DNA of 40,000 bases from Xylanivirga thermophila (GTDB lineage: Bacteria > Bacillota > Clostridia > Caldicoprobacterales > Xylanivirgaceae), in contig NZ_RXHQ01000021.1 of assembly GCF_004138105.1 (NCBI RefSeq), positions 1 through 40,000 of the forward strand, read 5' to 3'. Below, piece by piece: positions 33,225 to 40,000 of the stretch. The translations under genes were made by a program, and so were the position numbers. Within the stretch, counting starts at the first letter, position 1. Each line of letters begins with the position of its first letter. The notes beneath the pieces were generated by a model, which saw only the letters and a list, made by a program, of their open reading frames with translations, was not told the origin of the DNA and did not search any database.

Positions 33225-33242
33225 GGTGTGTGATACGGCAAC

Positions 33243-33274
33243 AGCACTCTTGTATTTTACAGGGGTGCTTTTTT
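33243..33274 (+). terminator. Terminator between tail and lysis genes
   Basis: AGCACTCTTGT pairs with ACAGGGGTGCT (11 bp with two T-G wobbles) around an ATTTT loop and is followed by six T. It lies 18 bases after the appendage gene stop. Confidence 0.82.
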
Positions 33275-33308
33275 AAATACACAAATTAATGTAATGGAGG
33301 TGTTTACA

Positions 33309-33749
33309 GTGAAAGAGATTTGGAATTGGATACAGTTAGCTTTTGCGGCTGTTGGTGCTTTTCTTGGATGGTTTCTCGGCGGGTTTGACGGATTTCTATA
33401 TACACTGGTCACTTTTGTAGCTATTGATTATCTGACAGGTGTCCTTTGTGCGATTACAGATAAAAAGCTGTCCAGCGAAATTGGTGCCAAGGGAATTTTC
33501 AAAAAGGTGCTCATCTTTGTAATGGTAGGTATCGCTCATATTCTTGATACACAAATTTTGGGGAGTGCAGGATATGATGGCAGCGCTTTGCGAACGGCGG
33601 TAATCTTTTTCTATCTAAGTAACGAGGGTGTATCCATTTTGGAGAATGCAGGTCATATTGGGCTACCCATCCCAGAAAAACTAAAGGCGGTTCTTAAGCA
33701 ACTACATGGTCGTGATGAGGAACCTCCTAAGCCAGGTGATGAAATATGA
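33309..33749 (+). CDS. Phage holin (phi29/TcdE-like family)
   Basis: The protein has about 146 residues. Membrane-spanning segments lie near residues 8-25 (LAFAAVGAFLGWFLGGF) and 28-45 (LYTLVTFVAIDYLTGVL), with another around 60-75. The motif DYLTGVLCAITDKKLSSEIGAKGIFKKV is the signature of this holin family. Holins open the membrane so the amidase can reach the wall. The start is GTG 33309, eight bases after ggagg; ATG 33294 lies within the ribosome site itself and is unlikely. It overlaps the next gene by four bases. Confidence 0.92.
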   Translation: MKEIWNWIQLAFAAVGAFLGWFLGGFDGFLYTLVTFVAIDYLTGVLCAITDKKLSSEIGAKGIFKKVLIFVMVGIAHILDTQILGSAGYDGSALRTAVIFFYLSNEGVSILENAGHIGLPIPEKLKAVLKQLHGRDEEPPKPGDEI

Positions 33750-35140
33750 TTGACTTAACGAAAGCGGTAACGGTATTCATTGGTCGACGCGGTGAACACA
33801 ATTACCGAAATATTGAGTTTGATGTATCAAGCCTACTGGAAGATAACTACCCAAGTGCCGCCTTAAATGCGATTTACAAAAGGCCTGATGGGGTTGCATA
33901 TCCTGTAGTCACGAACTACGCTGATGGTGTCCTTACATGGTCGCCCAATGCAACGGACACATCATTTGTTGGTGTTGGTCGGCTTGAAATAAGGGTTACT
34001 TATGGTGATGTGGTTGGAAAGAGTGCAAGAATACTAACCATAGTCGAGGATGCTCTTGTGGATGGAATTGCTGAACCACCAGAACCTCCTGCACAGGAAT
34101 GGTTAAATAAAGTGCTTTCAGCTTTAGCTGAACTGGATATTGATGAAATAAATAATCTGCTCAACCTCACTTACAATCTATTAAACAACAACTATGATTT
34201 GCTAAATACAACACACAATTTGGTTGAGGATACCCGCGAAAATCTATATAGGCGGACAGGTATTCTACTCAACCATTTGCATCCAATAGAAACAGCTAGT
34301 GCACCGGATATGATTAGCCGGAGGGCAGCCATCACATTTAGCAATATAGCAAATGGAAACGATGTAGTAATTGGCACGATAACATATACTTTCGTTACAG
34401 CTTTGGGCAGTCCAGCTGCAAATAATGTGCAGGTTCTAATTCAAGACACCCTTCGTAATACAGTTAAGGCACTTGCTAGAGCTATAAGGGGCATTGATGA
34501 CGAAATGAATATTGCCTATGGAACTGGGACTGATCCAAACCCAATTTGTACAGCTTACTGGACAAGTCAGAGGTTTTCCATAGGTAGTACTACCGGTGAG
34601 GCAGGTGAGAGCCTTTTTCTACTTGAAAGAGCAGAAAATGTGACTTCCGCAATACCTCTCTCATCCACAGCAACGGCTATTATTAGTGACTTCACCCGGT
34701 CGGCTTATTCAAGATATATTTTGTCTGGCAATGTCTCAGGTTCAGGCGGTGCAAACAGTGTCCGTGGTCCTTTGCACACGATATTACCTATTAATAGTGT
34801 GGTTATTGGCGGTCAGGGCGGAGAATTGTATACGACGGCTTATGATTGCCATTTGATAACTCTTTGTCGTCAATCGGATACTAGTGAAAAGGAACTGGAC
34901 TTGTATATTTCCAATGATGAGGAGACGTTCACTAGAATTCAACGGAGTACACCTGTCGGATCGAATACTTCAGCAGAATCCTTGCACATTCATATTCAAA
35001 TGCGGCAGGCCAGAGTTCCAGCCGGTTATGGACTGTATATCTGTATGGGAAGTGATGGAACATCATCAAATGCTTATTGTGATTTAAAGTTTACCTATCA
35101 CCTGTACCCTGTCCATCTTACACCTGAGCCAAATGATTAA
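33746..35140 (+). CDS. BppU-like baseplate/receptor-binding protein
   Basis: The protein has 464 residues. The N-terminus (about 1-110: FDVSSLLEDNYPSAALNAIYKRPDG, VTNYADGVLTWSPNATDTSFVGVGRLEIRVTYGD) is like the BppU_N domain of siphophage upper baseplate proteins. A repetitive heptad-type neck follows (about 130-162: LLNLTYNLLNNNYDLLNTTH), suggesting trimer formation, then a beta-rich C-terminal part likely to bind the host surface. It lies between holin and amidase and shares an ATGA overlap with the holin gene, unusual for a baseplate gene. Receptor binding is inferred. Confidence 0.75.
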   Translation: MIDLTKAVTVFIGRRGEHNYRNIEFDVSSLLEDNYPSAALNAIYKRPDGVAYPVVTNYADGVLTWSPNATDTSFVGVGRLEIRVTYGDVVGKSARILTIVEDALVDGIAEPPEPPAQEWLNKVLSALAELDIDEINNLLNLTYNLLNNNYDLLNTTHNLVEDTRENLYRRTGILLNHLHPIETASAPDMISRRAAITFSNIANGNDVVIGTITYTFVTALGSPAANNVQVLIQDTLRNTVKALARAIRGIDDEMNIAYGTGTDPNPICTAYWTSQRFSIGSTTGEAGESLFLLERAENVTSAIPLSSTATAIISDFTRSAYSRYILSGNVSGSGGANSVRGPLHTILPINSVVIGGQGGELYTTAYDCHLITLCRQSDTSEKELDLYISNDEETFTRIQRSTPVGSNTSAESLHIHIQMRQARVPAGYGLYICMGSDGTSSNAYCDLKFTYHLYPVHLTPEPND

Positions 35141-35157
35141 ATGTTGAGGTGATTATA

Positions 35158-35859
35158 ATGAAATTATACAAACTAATACTTACGAACAACGCCTGCTACA
35201 AAGCAGGCAAAACAATAAAACCGAAGGGTATAATGGTTCATTCAACAGGGGCTAACAACCCGTGGTTGAAGAGATATGTTGGTCCAGATGACGGTTTGCT
35301 CGGAAAGAACCAATACAACAATCATTGGAATCAGGATAAACCCGGAGGTCGTCAAGTTTGTGTCCATGCTTTTATTGGTAAGTTAGCAGATGGCTCCATT
35401 GCCACATACCAAACATTGCCTTGGAATCATCGTGGTTGGCATGCTGGAGGAGATGCGAATAACACGCATATAGGATTTGAGATTTGCGAGGACGGTCTAA
35501 CCGATGCCTCGTATTTTTCTGCTGTTTATAAGGAAGCAGTAGAGCTTTGTGTACATCTTTGCAAACTCTATGGACTAAGTGAGAAGGATATCATCTGTCA
35601 TAGTGAAGGCTATAAGCAAGGTATAGCCAGTAACCATGCGGATGTTATGCACTGGTTTCCTAAGCATGGCAAGACCATGGATACCTTTAGAGCAGATGTT
35701 AAGAAACTTCTAAGCGAAGAAGAAAAATCAGCAGAACCAGCGAAAAAGAAATACTATCGTGTACAAATAGGTGCATACACTGTCAAAGCAAATGCTGAGG
35801 CACAGCTTGCAAAAGCTAAAAAGGCGGGATTTACGGATGCATTTATTAAGTATGATTAA
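35158..35859 (+). CDS. N-acetylmuramoyl-L-alanine amidase (endolysin) with C-terminal SPOR-like domain
   Basis: The protein has 233 residues. The amidase_2 domain (about 1-180) includes the first zinc-binding histidine H28 in MVHSTGAN and further conserved histidines in CHSEGYKQGIASNHADVMHWFPKHG (H160, H165). It cuts the bond between muramic acid and the stem peptide. A lysine/glutamate linker leads to a short SPOR-like tail (YYRVQIGAYTVKANAEAQLAKAKKAGF) that binds glycan; at about 36 residues it is only half a SPOR repeat. ATG 35158 is preferred, after tgaggtg. No signal peptide, consistent with holin-dependent export. Confidence 0.93.
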   Translation: MKLYKLILTNNACYKAGKTIKPKGIMVHSTGANNPWLKRYVGPDDGLLGKNQYNNHWNQDKPGGRQVCVHAFIGKLADGSIATYQTLPWNHRGWHAGGDANNTHIGFEICEDGLTDASYFSAVYKEAVELCVHLCKLYGLSEKDIICHSEGYKQGIASNHADVMHWFPKHGKTMDTFRADVKKLLSEEEKSAEPAKKKYYRVQIGAYTVKANAEAQLAKAKKAGFTDAFIKYD

Positions 35860-35938
35860 TCAAGGGGAGCGAGTTAATAAGCAATTATGCTTTAGCTTTA
35901 CAGAGTTTCCCTAAAAATATTAACTATTAGATGTATAT

Positions 35939-35975
35939 AGCCTGTGGGGGTTATTCCCTTGCAGGCTCTTTTTTT
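35939..35975 (+). terminator. Terminator after the lysis genes
   Basis: AGCCTG (35939-35944) pairs with CAGGCT (35962-35967); inside, GGG and CCC can add a second short stem. A run of T follows (CTTTTTTTT). It closes the late operon. Confidence 0.85.
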
Positions 35976-35982
35976 ATGCTCT

Positions 35983-36010
35983 GATTTTATTTTATTTTAT
36001 TTTATTTTTA
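35983..36010. repeat. ATTTT pentanucleotide repeat
   Basis: About five consecutive ATTTT units lie between the late-operon terminator and the SHOCT gene. The remaining stretch between 35860 and 36064 holds no other recognisable gene. Confidence 0.8.
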
Positions 36011-36064
36011 CAAATCCTCAACTTCGACCTGTTCCCGCGGCTATTAGGTAGGAGGTGATTCTAC

Positions 36065-36301
36065 ATGAATCAGCATGAGGATAAAAAAGTTATGAAGATC
36101 TCAGATGGGGTTATAGACAAAAGCATCCAATTAAAGAAAATGTCACAGGAGCAGCTACAGCGTGAGTTTGATTATATTCAAGCAGAGAAATTACTTAGAA
36201 AGATGCTCCAAAAAGGTTTAATAACGGAAGCAGAATTCAACAAGATAGAGGCACTTAATCGCCAATCTTTCTCTCCTTTTTTAGCAGAGATAATGCCCTG
36301 A
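36065..36301 (+). CDS. SHOCT-domain protein next to the recombinases
   Basis: The protein has 78 residues. The second half (YIQAEKLLRKMLQKGLITEAEFNKIEALNRQSF) is a SHOCT-type short helical motif: a hydrophobic helix, a 'GLITEAEF' turn, and a second helix. Small SHOCT proteins frequently precede serine recombinase clusters in clostridial prophages; the role is unknown, perhaps an accessory or directionality factor. Its start is preceded by an excellent aggaggtga. The first recombinase starts 61 bases after its stop. Confidence 0.75.
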   Translation: MNQHEDKKVMKISDGVIDKSIQLKKMSQEQLQREFDYIQAEKLLRKMLQKGLITEAEFNKIEALNRQSFSPFLAEIMP

Positions 36302-36362
36302 ATTCGTTGATATATAAGGGTTTCAGAGGTAATATGTGACCTACCAAGAAGGAGGTGAGGCG

Positions 36363-37922
36363 ATGAAAAAGATAACGAAAATAGAAGGAAATAAGGTTGC
36401 ATCGATTATCAAACCTAAACTAAGAGTGGCCGCATACTGTCGTGTTTCTACGGGTGGTGATGAACAGTTAGTAAGTCTACAAGCACAAAAATCCCATTAT
36501 GAGACTTACATAAAGGCAAACCCAGAATGGGAGTATGTTGGCTTGTATTATGATGAGGGAATTAGTGGCACTAAAAAAGAAAACCGAACGGAACTTCTCA
36601 GGATGCTGTCAGATTGTGAAAATAAGAAGATCGACTTAATTATTACAAAGTCCATTAGTAGGTTTGCAAGAAACACTACGGATTGTTTGGAGATGGTTCG
36701 TAAACTGTTGGACCTTGGGATTTATATCTACTTTGAGAAAGAGAATATCAATACCCAATCAATGGAAAGTGAACTGATGCTTACTATATTAAGCGGGCTT
36801 GCAGAAAGTGAGTCAATCTCCATTTCGGAAAATAACAAGTGGGCAATTCAAAGGAGATTTCAGAACGGAACTTTTAAGATTTCTTACCCACCATATGGCT
36901 ATGACAACATTGATGGACAAATGGTGGTAAACCCTGAGCAAGTAGAAATTGTGAAGTATATTTTCGCAGAAGTACTATCAGGCAAGGGTACACAGAAAAT
37001 AGCAGATGATCTTAATCAAAAGGGTATCCCCTCTAAAAGAGGCGGCCGTTGGACGGCTACGACAATTCGAGGAATTCTAAAAAATGAGAAATATACCGGG
37101 GATGTTATACTGCAAAAAACCTATACAGATTCCCGTTTTAATAAGCGCACCAATTATGGTGAGAAAAACAGATATTTAATAGAAAATCACCATGAGGCAA
37201 TTATCAGCCATGAAGTGTTTGAAGCAGTAGAGGCTGCCTTAAATCAAAGGGCAAAAGAAAAGGGAATAGAAAAGCGTAATGATAAGTACCAAAACCGGTA
37301 TTCTTTCTCCGGAAAAATTATTTGCTCGGAATGTGGTAGCACCTTTAAAAGACGAATTCATTCATCCGGCACAAGAAAATATGTAGCCTGGTGTTGTAGT
37401 AAACACTTAAAGCAGATAACAGAATGTTCCATGCAGTTTATTCGAGATGAGGATATAAAGACGGCCTTTGTTACTATGATTAACAAGCTGATTTTCGGAA
37501 GAAAACTTATTCTACAACCACTATTAGATGCTTTGCGTGGAATGAGCAACTCAGATAACCTTTCAAGAATTCAGGAATTAGAGAAGCAAATTGAAAAAAA
37601 TGCAGAACAGAGAGAACTGCTTGTAAAGCTTATGGCAAAGGGTTATCTAGAACCTGCCCTTTTTAACAGAGAAAACAATGAACTGCAAATGGAAGCAGAT
37701 AATTATATGGGGCAAAAAGAAGCTTTAATTCATGCTTTAAATGGAGAATTATCAAAGGTGCAGGAAGTCAGTAACTTAATAAAGTTTACAAATAAGGCTG
37801 AAATGATAAATACCTTTAGCGAGCAAATTTTCAATGATTATGTTGAAAAAATTATCGTTTTCTCAAGGGTAGAGATAGGTTTCGTTCTGAAATGTGGAAT
37901 CACACTAAGGGAAAGGATGTGA
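36363..37922 (+). CDS. Large serine recombinase 1
   Basis: The protein has 519 residues. The N-terminal resolvase domain (about 18-160) has the catalytic serine S29 in YCRVST and the motif [12 protein letters not shown]. The recombinase domain follows (PPYGYDN ... RGILKNEKYTGDVILQKTYT), then a zinc ribbon (IICSECGST ... CCSKH) and a long coiled coil (about 400-470). Enzymes of this kind integrate and excise phages without high-energy cofactors. Start ATG 36363 follows aaggaggtgagg. It overlaps the small recombinase gene by four bases. Confidence 0.96.
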   Translation: MKKITKIEGNKVASIIKPKLRVAAYCRVSTGGDEQLVSLQAQKSHYETYIKANPEWEYVGLYYDEGISGTKKENRTELLRMLSDCENKKIDLIITKSISRFARNTTDCLEMVRKLLDLGIYIYFEKENINTQSMESELMLTILSGLAESESISISENNKWAIQRRFQNGTFKISYPPYGYDNIDGQMVVNPEQVEIVKYIFAEVLSGKGTQKIADDLNQKGIPSKRGGRWTATTIRGILKNEKYTGDVILQKTYTDSRFNKRTNYGEKNRYLIENHHEAIISHEVFEAVEAALNQRAKEKGIEKRNDKYQNRYSFSGKIICSECGSTFKRRIHSSGTRKYVAWCCSKHLKQITECSMQFIRDEDIKTAFVTMINKLIFGRKLILQPLLDALRGMSNSDNLSRIQELEKQIEKNAEQRELLVKLMAKGYLEPALFNRENNELQMEADNYMGQKEALIHALNGELSKVQEVSNLIKFTNKAEMINTFSEQIFNDYVEKIIVFSRVEIGFVLKCGITLRERM

Positions 37923-38356
37923 GAAAAGTGGCACATACGCCTTATGGCTATAGGATAGAGAATGGAATAGCAGTTATCGATGAAGAAAAAGCTGAAAAGG
38001 TTAGGAATTTATATAAGGGTTACTTATCAGGCCTTTCCTTATCGGTCGCGGCAAAGTCTGCTGGAATAGATGCTTATCATGGAACTGCTGGAAGGATGCT
38101 AAGAAATGAACGTTATCTTGGTGATGATTATTACCCTGCCATCATTGATAAAGAAACCTACGAAAAAGCAGAAGCAGAGAGGATAAAGAGAGCAAAAAAG
38201 CTAGGCAGAATCTTTGAACCCAAGACAGAAGATAAACCTACTATTTCTAAGAAATTTACCATAGGACAAGTAATTCAGAAGTATACAAATCCTTTTACAC
38301 AAGCGGAATATGTATACAGCTTAATAGAAAGTGAGGTGCAGCAAGATGGCAGTTAA
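37919..38356 (+). CDS. Truncated recombinase-like protein lacking the catalytic domain
   Basis: The protein has about 145 residues. It matches only the central 'recombinase' DNA-binding domain ([33 protein letters not shown] ... [28 protein letters not shown]). The resolvase domain with the catalytic serine and the zinc ribbon are both missing. The start is uncertain: GTG 37919 overlaps the previous stop, while ATG 37892 and GTG 37928 are possible. It sits between and overlaps both full recombinases, so it is expressed with them. It seems a maintained gene rather than debris, since its frame is clean and both overlaps are tidy. A DNA-binding helper role is inferred. Confidence 0.8.
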   Translation: MRKVAHTPYGYRIENGIAVIDEEKAEKVRNLYKGYLSGLSLSVAAKSAGIDAYHGTAGRMLRNERYLGDDYYPAIIDKETYEKAEAERIKRAKKLGRIFEPKTEDKPTISKKFTIGQVIQKYTNPFTQAEYVYSLIESEVQQDGS

Positions 38357-39917
38357 TAAAAATGTAATGATTATACCTGCAATAAAACGTGTAGGCAACA
38401 ATCGAAAAGAAGATGAAACACCTAAACTTCGGGTCGCTGCTTATTGCAGAGTTTCTACAGATAGTGATGAGCAGGCTAGTAGTTACGAAGTGCAGATTGA
38501 ACACTATACAGAGTTTATCAAGAAGAATTCAGAGTGGGAATTTGCAGGGATCTTTGCTGATGATGGTATCAGCGGCACAAATACAAAAAATCGCGACGAA
38601 TTTAATCGAATGATTGATGAGTGTATGGCTGGGAAAATTGATATGGTTATTACCAAATCAATAAGCCGATTTGCTAGAAATACCTTGGACTGTCTACAAT
38701 ACATCAGAAAACTTAAAGATAAAAATGTTGCGGTATATTTTGAGAAAGAAAATATCAATACACTGGATGCCAAAGGTGAAATTATGCTTACCATTATGGC
38801 ATCCTTAGCGCAACAAGAGAGCCAGTCACTAAGCCAGAATGTAAAGCTTGGTTACCAATACCGATACCAACAGGGAGAGGTAATGGTCAATTGTTCTAGG
38901 TTTTTAGGATATACCAAAGATGAAAATAAGCGATTAGTAATTGTGCCGGAGGAAGCTGAAATTGTTAAAAGGATTTACCGAGAGTATCTTGAAGGCTCCA
39001 GTATGGATAAAATCCAAAAAGGACTTGAAACTGATGGCATACTTACGGGAGCGGGGAAAAAAAGGTGGCATACCAGTACTATAAGGAAAATATTAAGCAA
39101 TGAAAAATACATTGGTGATGCATTGCTCCAAAAAACTTATACGGTAGATTTTCTTACAAAAAAGAGGGTTGTGAATAACGGAATCGTACCTCAGTATTAT
39201 GTAGAGAATAACCATGAAGCCATTATCCCGCGTGAAATTTTCATGCAGGTACAAGAAGAGTTAGTTCGTAGAAGTAGAGGACATATAAGTACTAGTGGAA
39301 AGAAAAGAAACTTTAGTTCAAATCATGTATTTTCGCAAATTATCTTCTGTGGTGAGTGTGGCGAAATATACCGTAGAGTTCATTGGAATAATCGAGGTAA
39401 AAAATCGATTGTTTGGAGATGCGTCAGTAGACTTGAGAATACAGGGTTAACTTGTCATTCCCGAACCGTGCTGGAGGATATGATAGGTATTGCTACGGTA
39501 GAGGCAATTAATAAACTAATAGGGCAAAAGGATGGCTTTTTAACTATCTTAAAGGAAAATATAGAAACAGTGATAAGTGAAACGGGCAATAATGTTGTTT
39601 CCGAGATAGATAAAAAGCTAGAGGAATTACAAAAAGACCTTTTGAGACTGGCCAATTCCAAAGAGGATTATAACGATATAGCCGATGAGATTTACAGGCT
39701 CAGAGAGGAAAGACATAAGGCTTTAGCAGAAGAAGCTGGCAAAAAAGGCTCCAAGCAAAGACTAGAAGATATGGAAAAGTTCCTAAATGAACAATCCACC
39801 CTCCTTGAGGAGTATGATGAGCAACTAGTAAGGAGACTTATAGAGAAAATAACGGTCTATGATGATAAACTAACTATTGAATTTAAATCTGGTGTAGAAA
39901 TTGATATAGAAAAATAA
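38346..39917 (+). CDS. Large serine recombinase 2
   Basis: The protein has 523 residues. The catalytic serine is S37 in [23 protein letters not shown] and the recombinase domain ([21 protein letters not shown]) follow, then a zinc ribbon ([12 protein letters not shown] ... CVSR ... TCHSR) and a coiled coil (about 420-490). It has the same architecture as recombinase 1 but is clearly a different sequence, so the two may form a pair like CcrA/CcrB. Start ATG 38346 follows gaggtg and overlaps the preceding gene by 11 bases. A terminator follows at once. Confidence 0.96.
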   Translation: MAVNKNVMIIPAIKRVGNNRKEDETPKLRVAAYCRVSTDSDEQASSYEVQIEHYTEFIKKNSEWEFAGIFADDGISGTNTKNRDEFNRMIDECMAGKIDMVITKSISRFARNTLDCLQYIRKLKDKNVAVYFEKENINTLDAKGEIMLTIMASLAQQESQSLSQNVKLGYQYRYQQGEVMVNCSRFLGYTKDENKRLVIVPEEAEIVKRIYREYLEGSSMDKIQKGLETDGILTGAGKKRWHTSTIRKILSNEKYIGDALLQKTYTVDFLTKKRVVNNGIVPQYYVENNHEAIIPREIFMQVQEELVRRSRGHISTSGKKRNFSSNHVFSQIIFCGECGEIYRRVHWNNRGKKSIVWRCVSRLENTGLTCHSRTVLEDMIGIATVEAINKLIGQKDGFLTILKENIETVISETGNNVVSEIDKKLEELQKDLLRLANSKEDYNDIADEIYRLREERHKALAEEAGKKGSKQRLEDMEKFLNEQSTLLEEYDEQLVRRLIEKITVYDDKLTIEFKSGVEIDIEK

Positions 39918-39927
39918 AACGAATTTG

Positions 39928-39970
39928 ACCGCCGATTGAGGAGAAATACTTCTTGATGGGCGGTTCTTTT
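39928..39970 (+). terminator. Terminator after the recombinase operon
   Basis: A 16-bp stem with one mismatch and a few G-T pairs (ACCGCC...GAGGAG with CTTCTT...GGCGGT), loop AAATA, is followed by TTCTTTT. It ends the recombinase operon 11 bases after the last stop codon. Confidence 0.85.
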
Positions 39971-40000
39971 CTATTTATACTTGGGGATAATCTAATAAGT

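Overview
The window is AT-rich DNA with strong AGGAGG-type ribosome binding sites, tightly packed same-strand genes and Gram-positive gene families (IS21-type element, HK97-type siphophage late genes, clusters of large serine recombinases). This points to a low-GC Firmicute, most likely class Clostridia. No tRNA, rRNA or CRISPR array was seen, and every gene lies on the + strand.

Region 1 (1-7025) is a defence island. It holds a RhuM-like DNA-binding protein, a Doc/Fic-type protein, a full-length type I restriction subunit HsdR, an HNH endonuclease whose N-terminus looks like a modified-base reader, and a 361-residue protein of unknown function, closed by a strong terminator. HsdM and HsdS are not in the window and probably lie upstream.

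Region 2 (about 7030-9300) is an IS21-family element. Its istA is interrupted by one in-frame TAG, its istB is intact, and a tiny leader-like ORF with a perfect Shine-Dalgarno precedes it. The element's ends could not be fixed.

Region 3 (about 9300-35975) is the late half of an HK97-type siphoviral prophage in canonical order: candidate cos region, small terminase, a large accessory block, large terminase, portal, ClpP-like protease, major capsid, head fibre-like protein, connectors, gp10, tail completion, major tail protein, tail chaperones with a -1 frameshift, tape measure, Dit, Gp37-like tail tip, baseplate and fibronectin-type proteins, holin, BppU-like protein, amidase. No repressor, replication or other early genes are present; the left side runs straight into the IS and the defence island, so the prophage looks truncated or rearranged.

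Region 4 (36065-39970) is the recombination end: a SHOCT-domain protein and three overlapping serine-recombinase genes. The middle one lacks the catalytic domain. A strong terminator closes the set.

The least explained material is the accessory block between the terminase subunits (10109-15397): SAM synthetase, an orphan ParB-methyltransferase fusion, a 'virulence-related' protein, DUF4314, an amidoligase, a gamma-glutamylcyclotransferase-like protein and DUF5049. It combines a self-contained SAM/DNA-methylation pair with a predicted amide-ligation and cleavage pair. Two of its genes share a C-terminal module and are preceded by copies of the same promoter-like element. Two further inserted genes (a MerR regulator at 17131-18006 and an unknown protein at 24400-24831) each carry their own promoter and terminator, the classic layout of phage morons.
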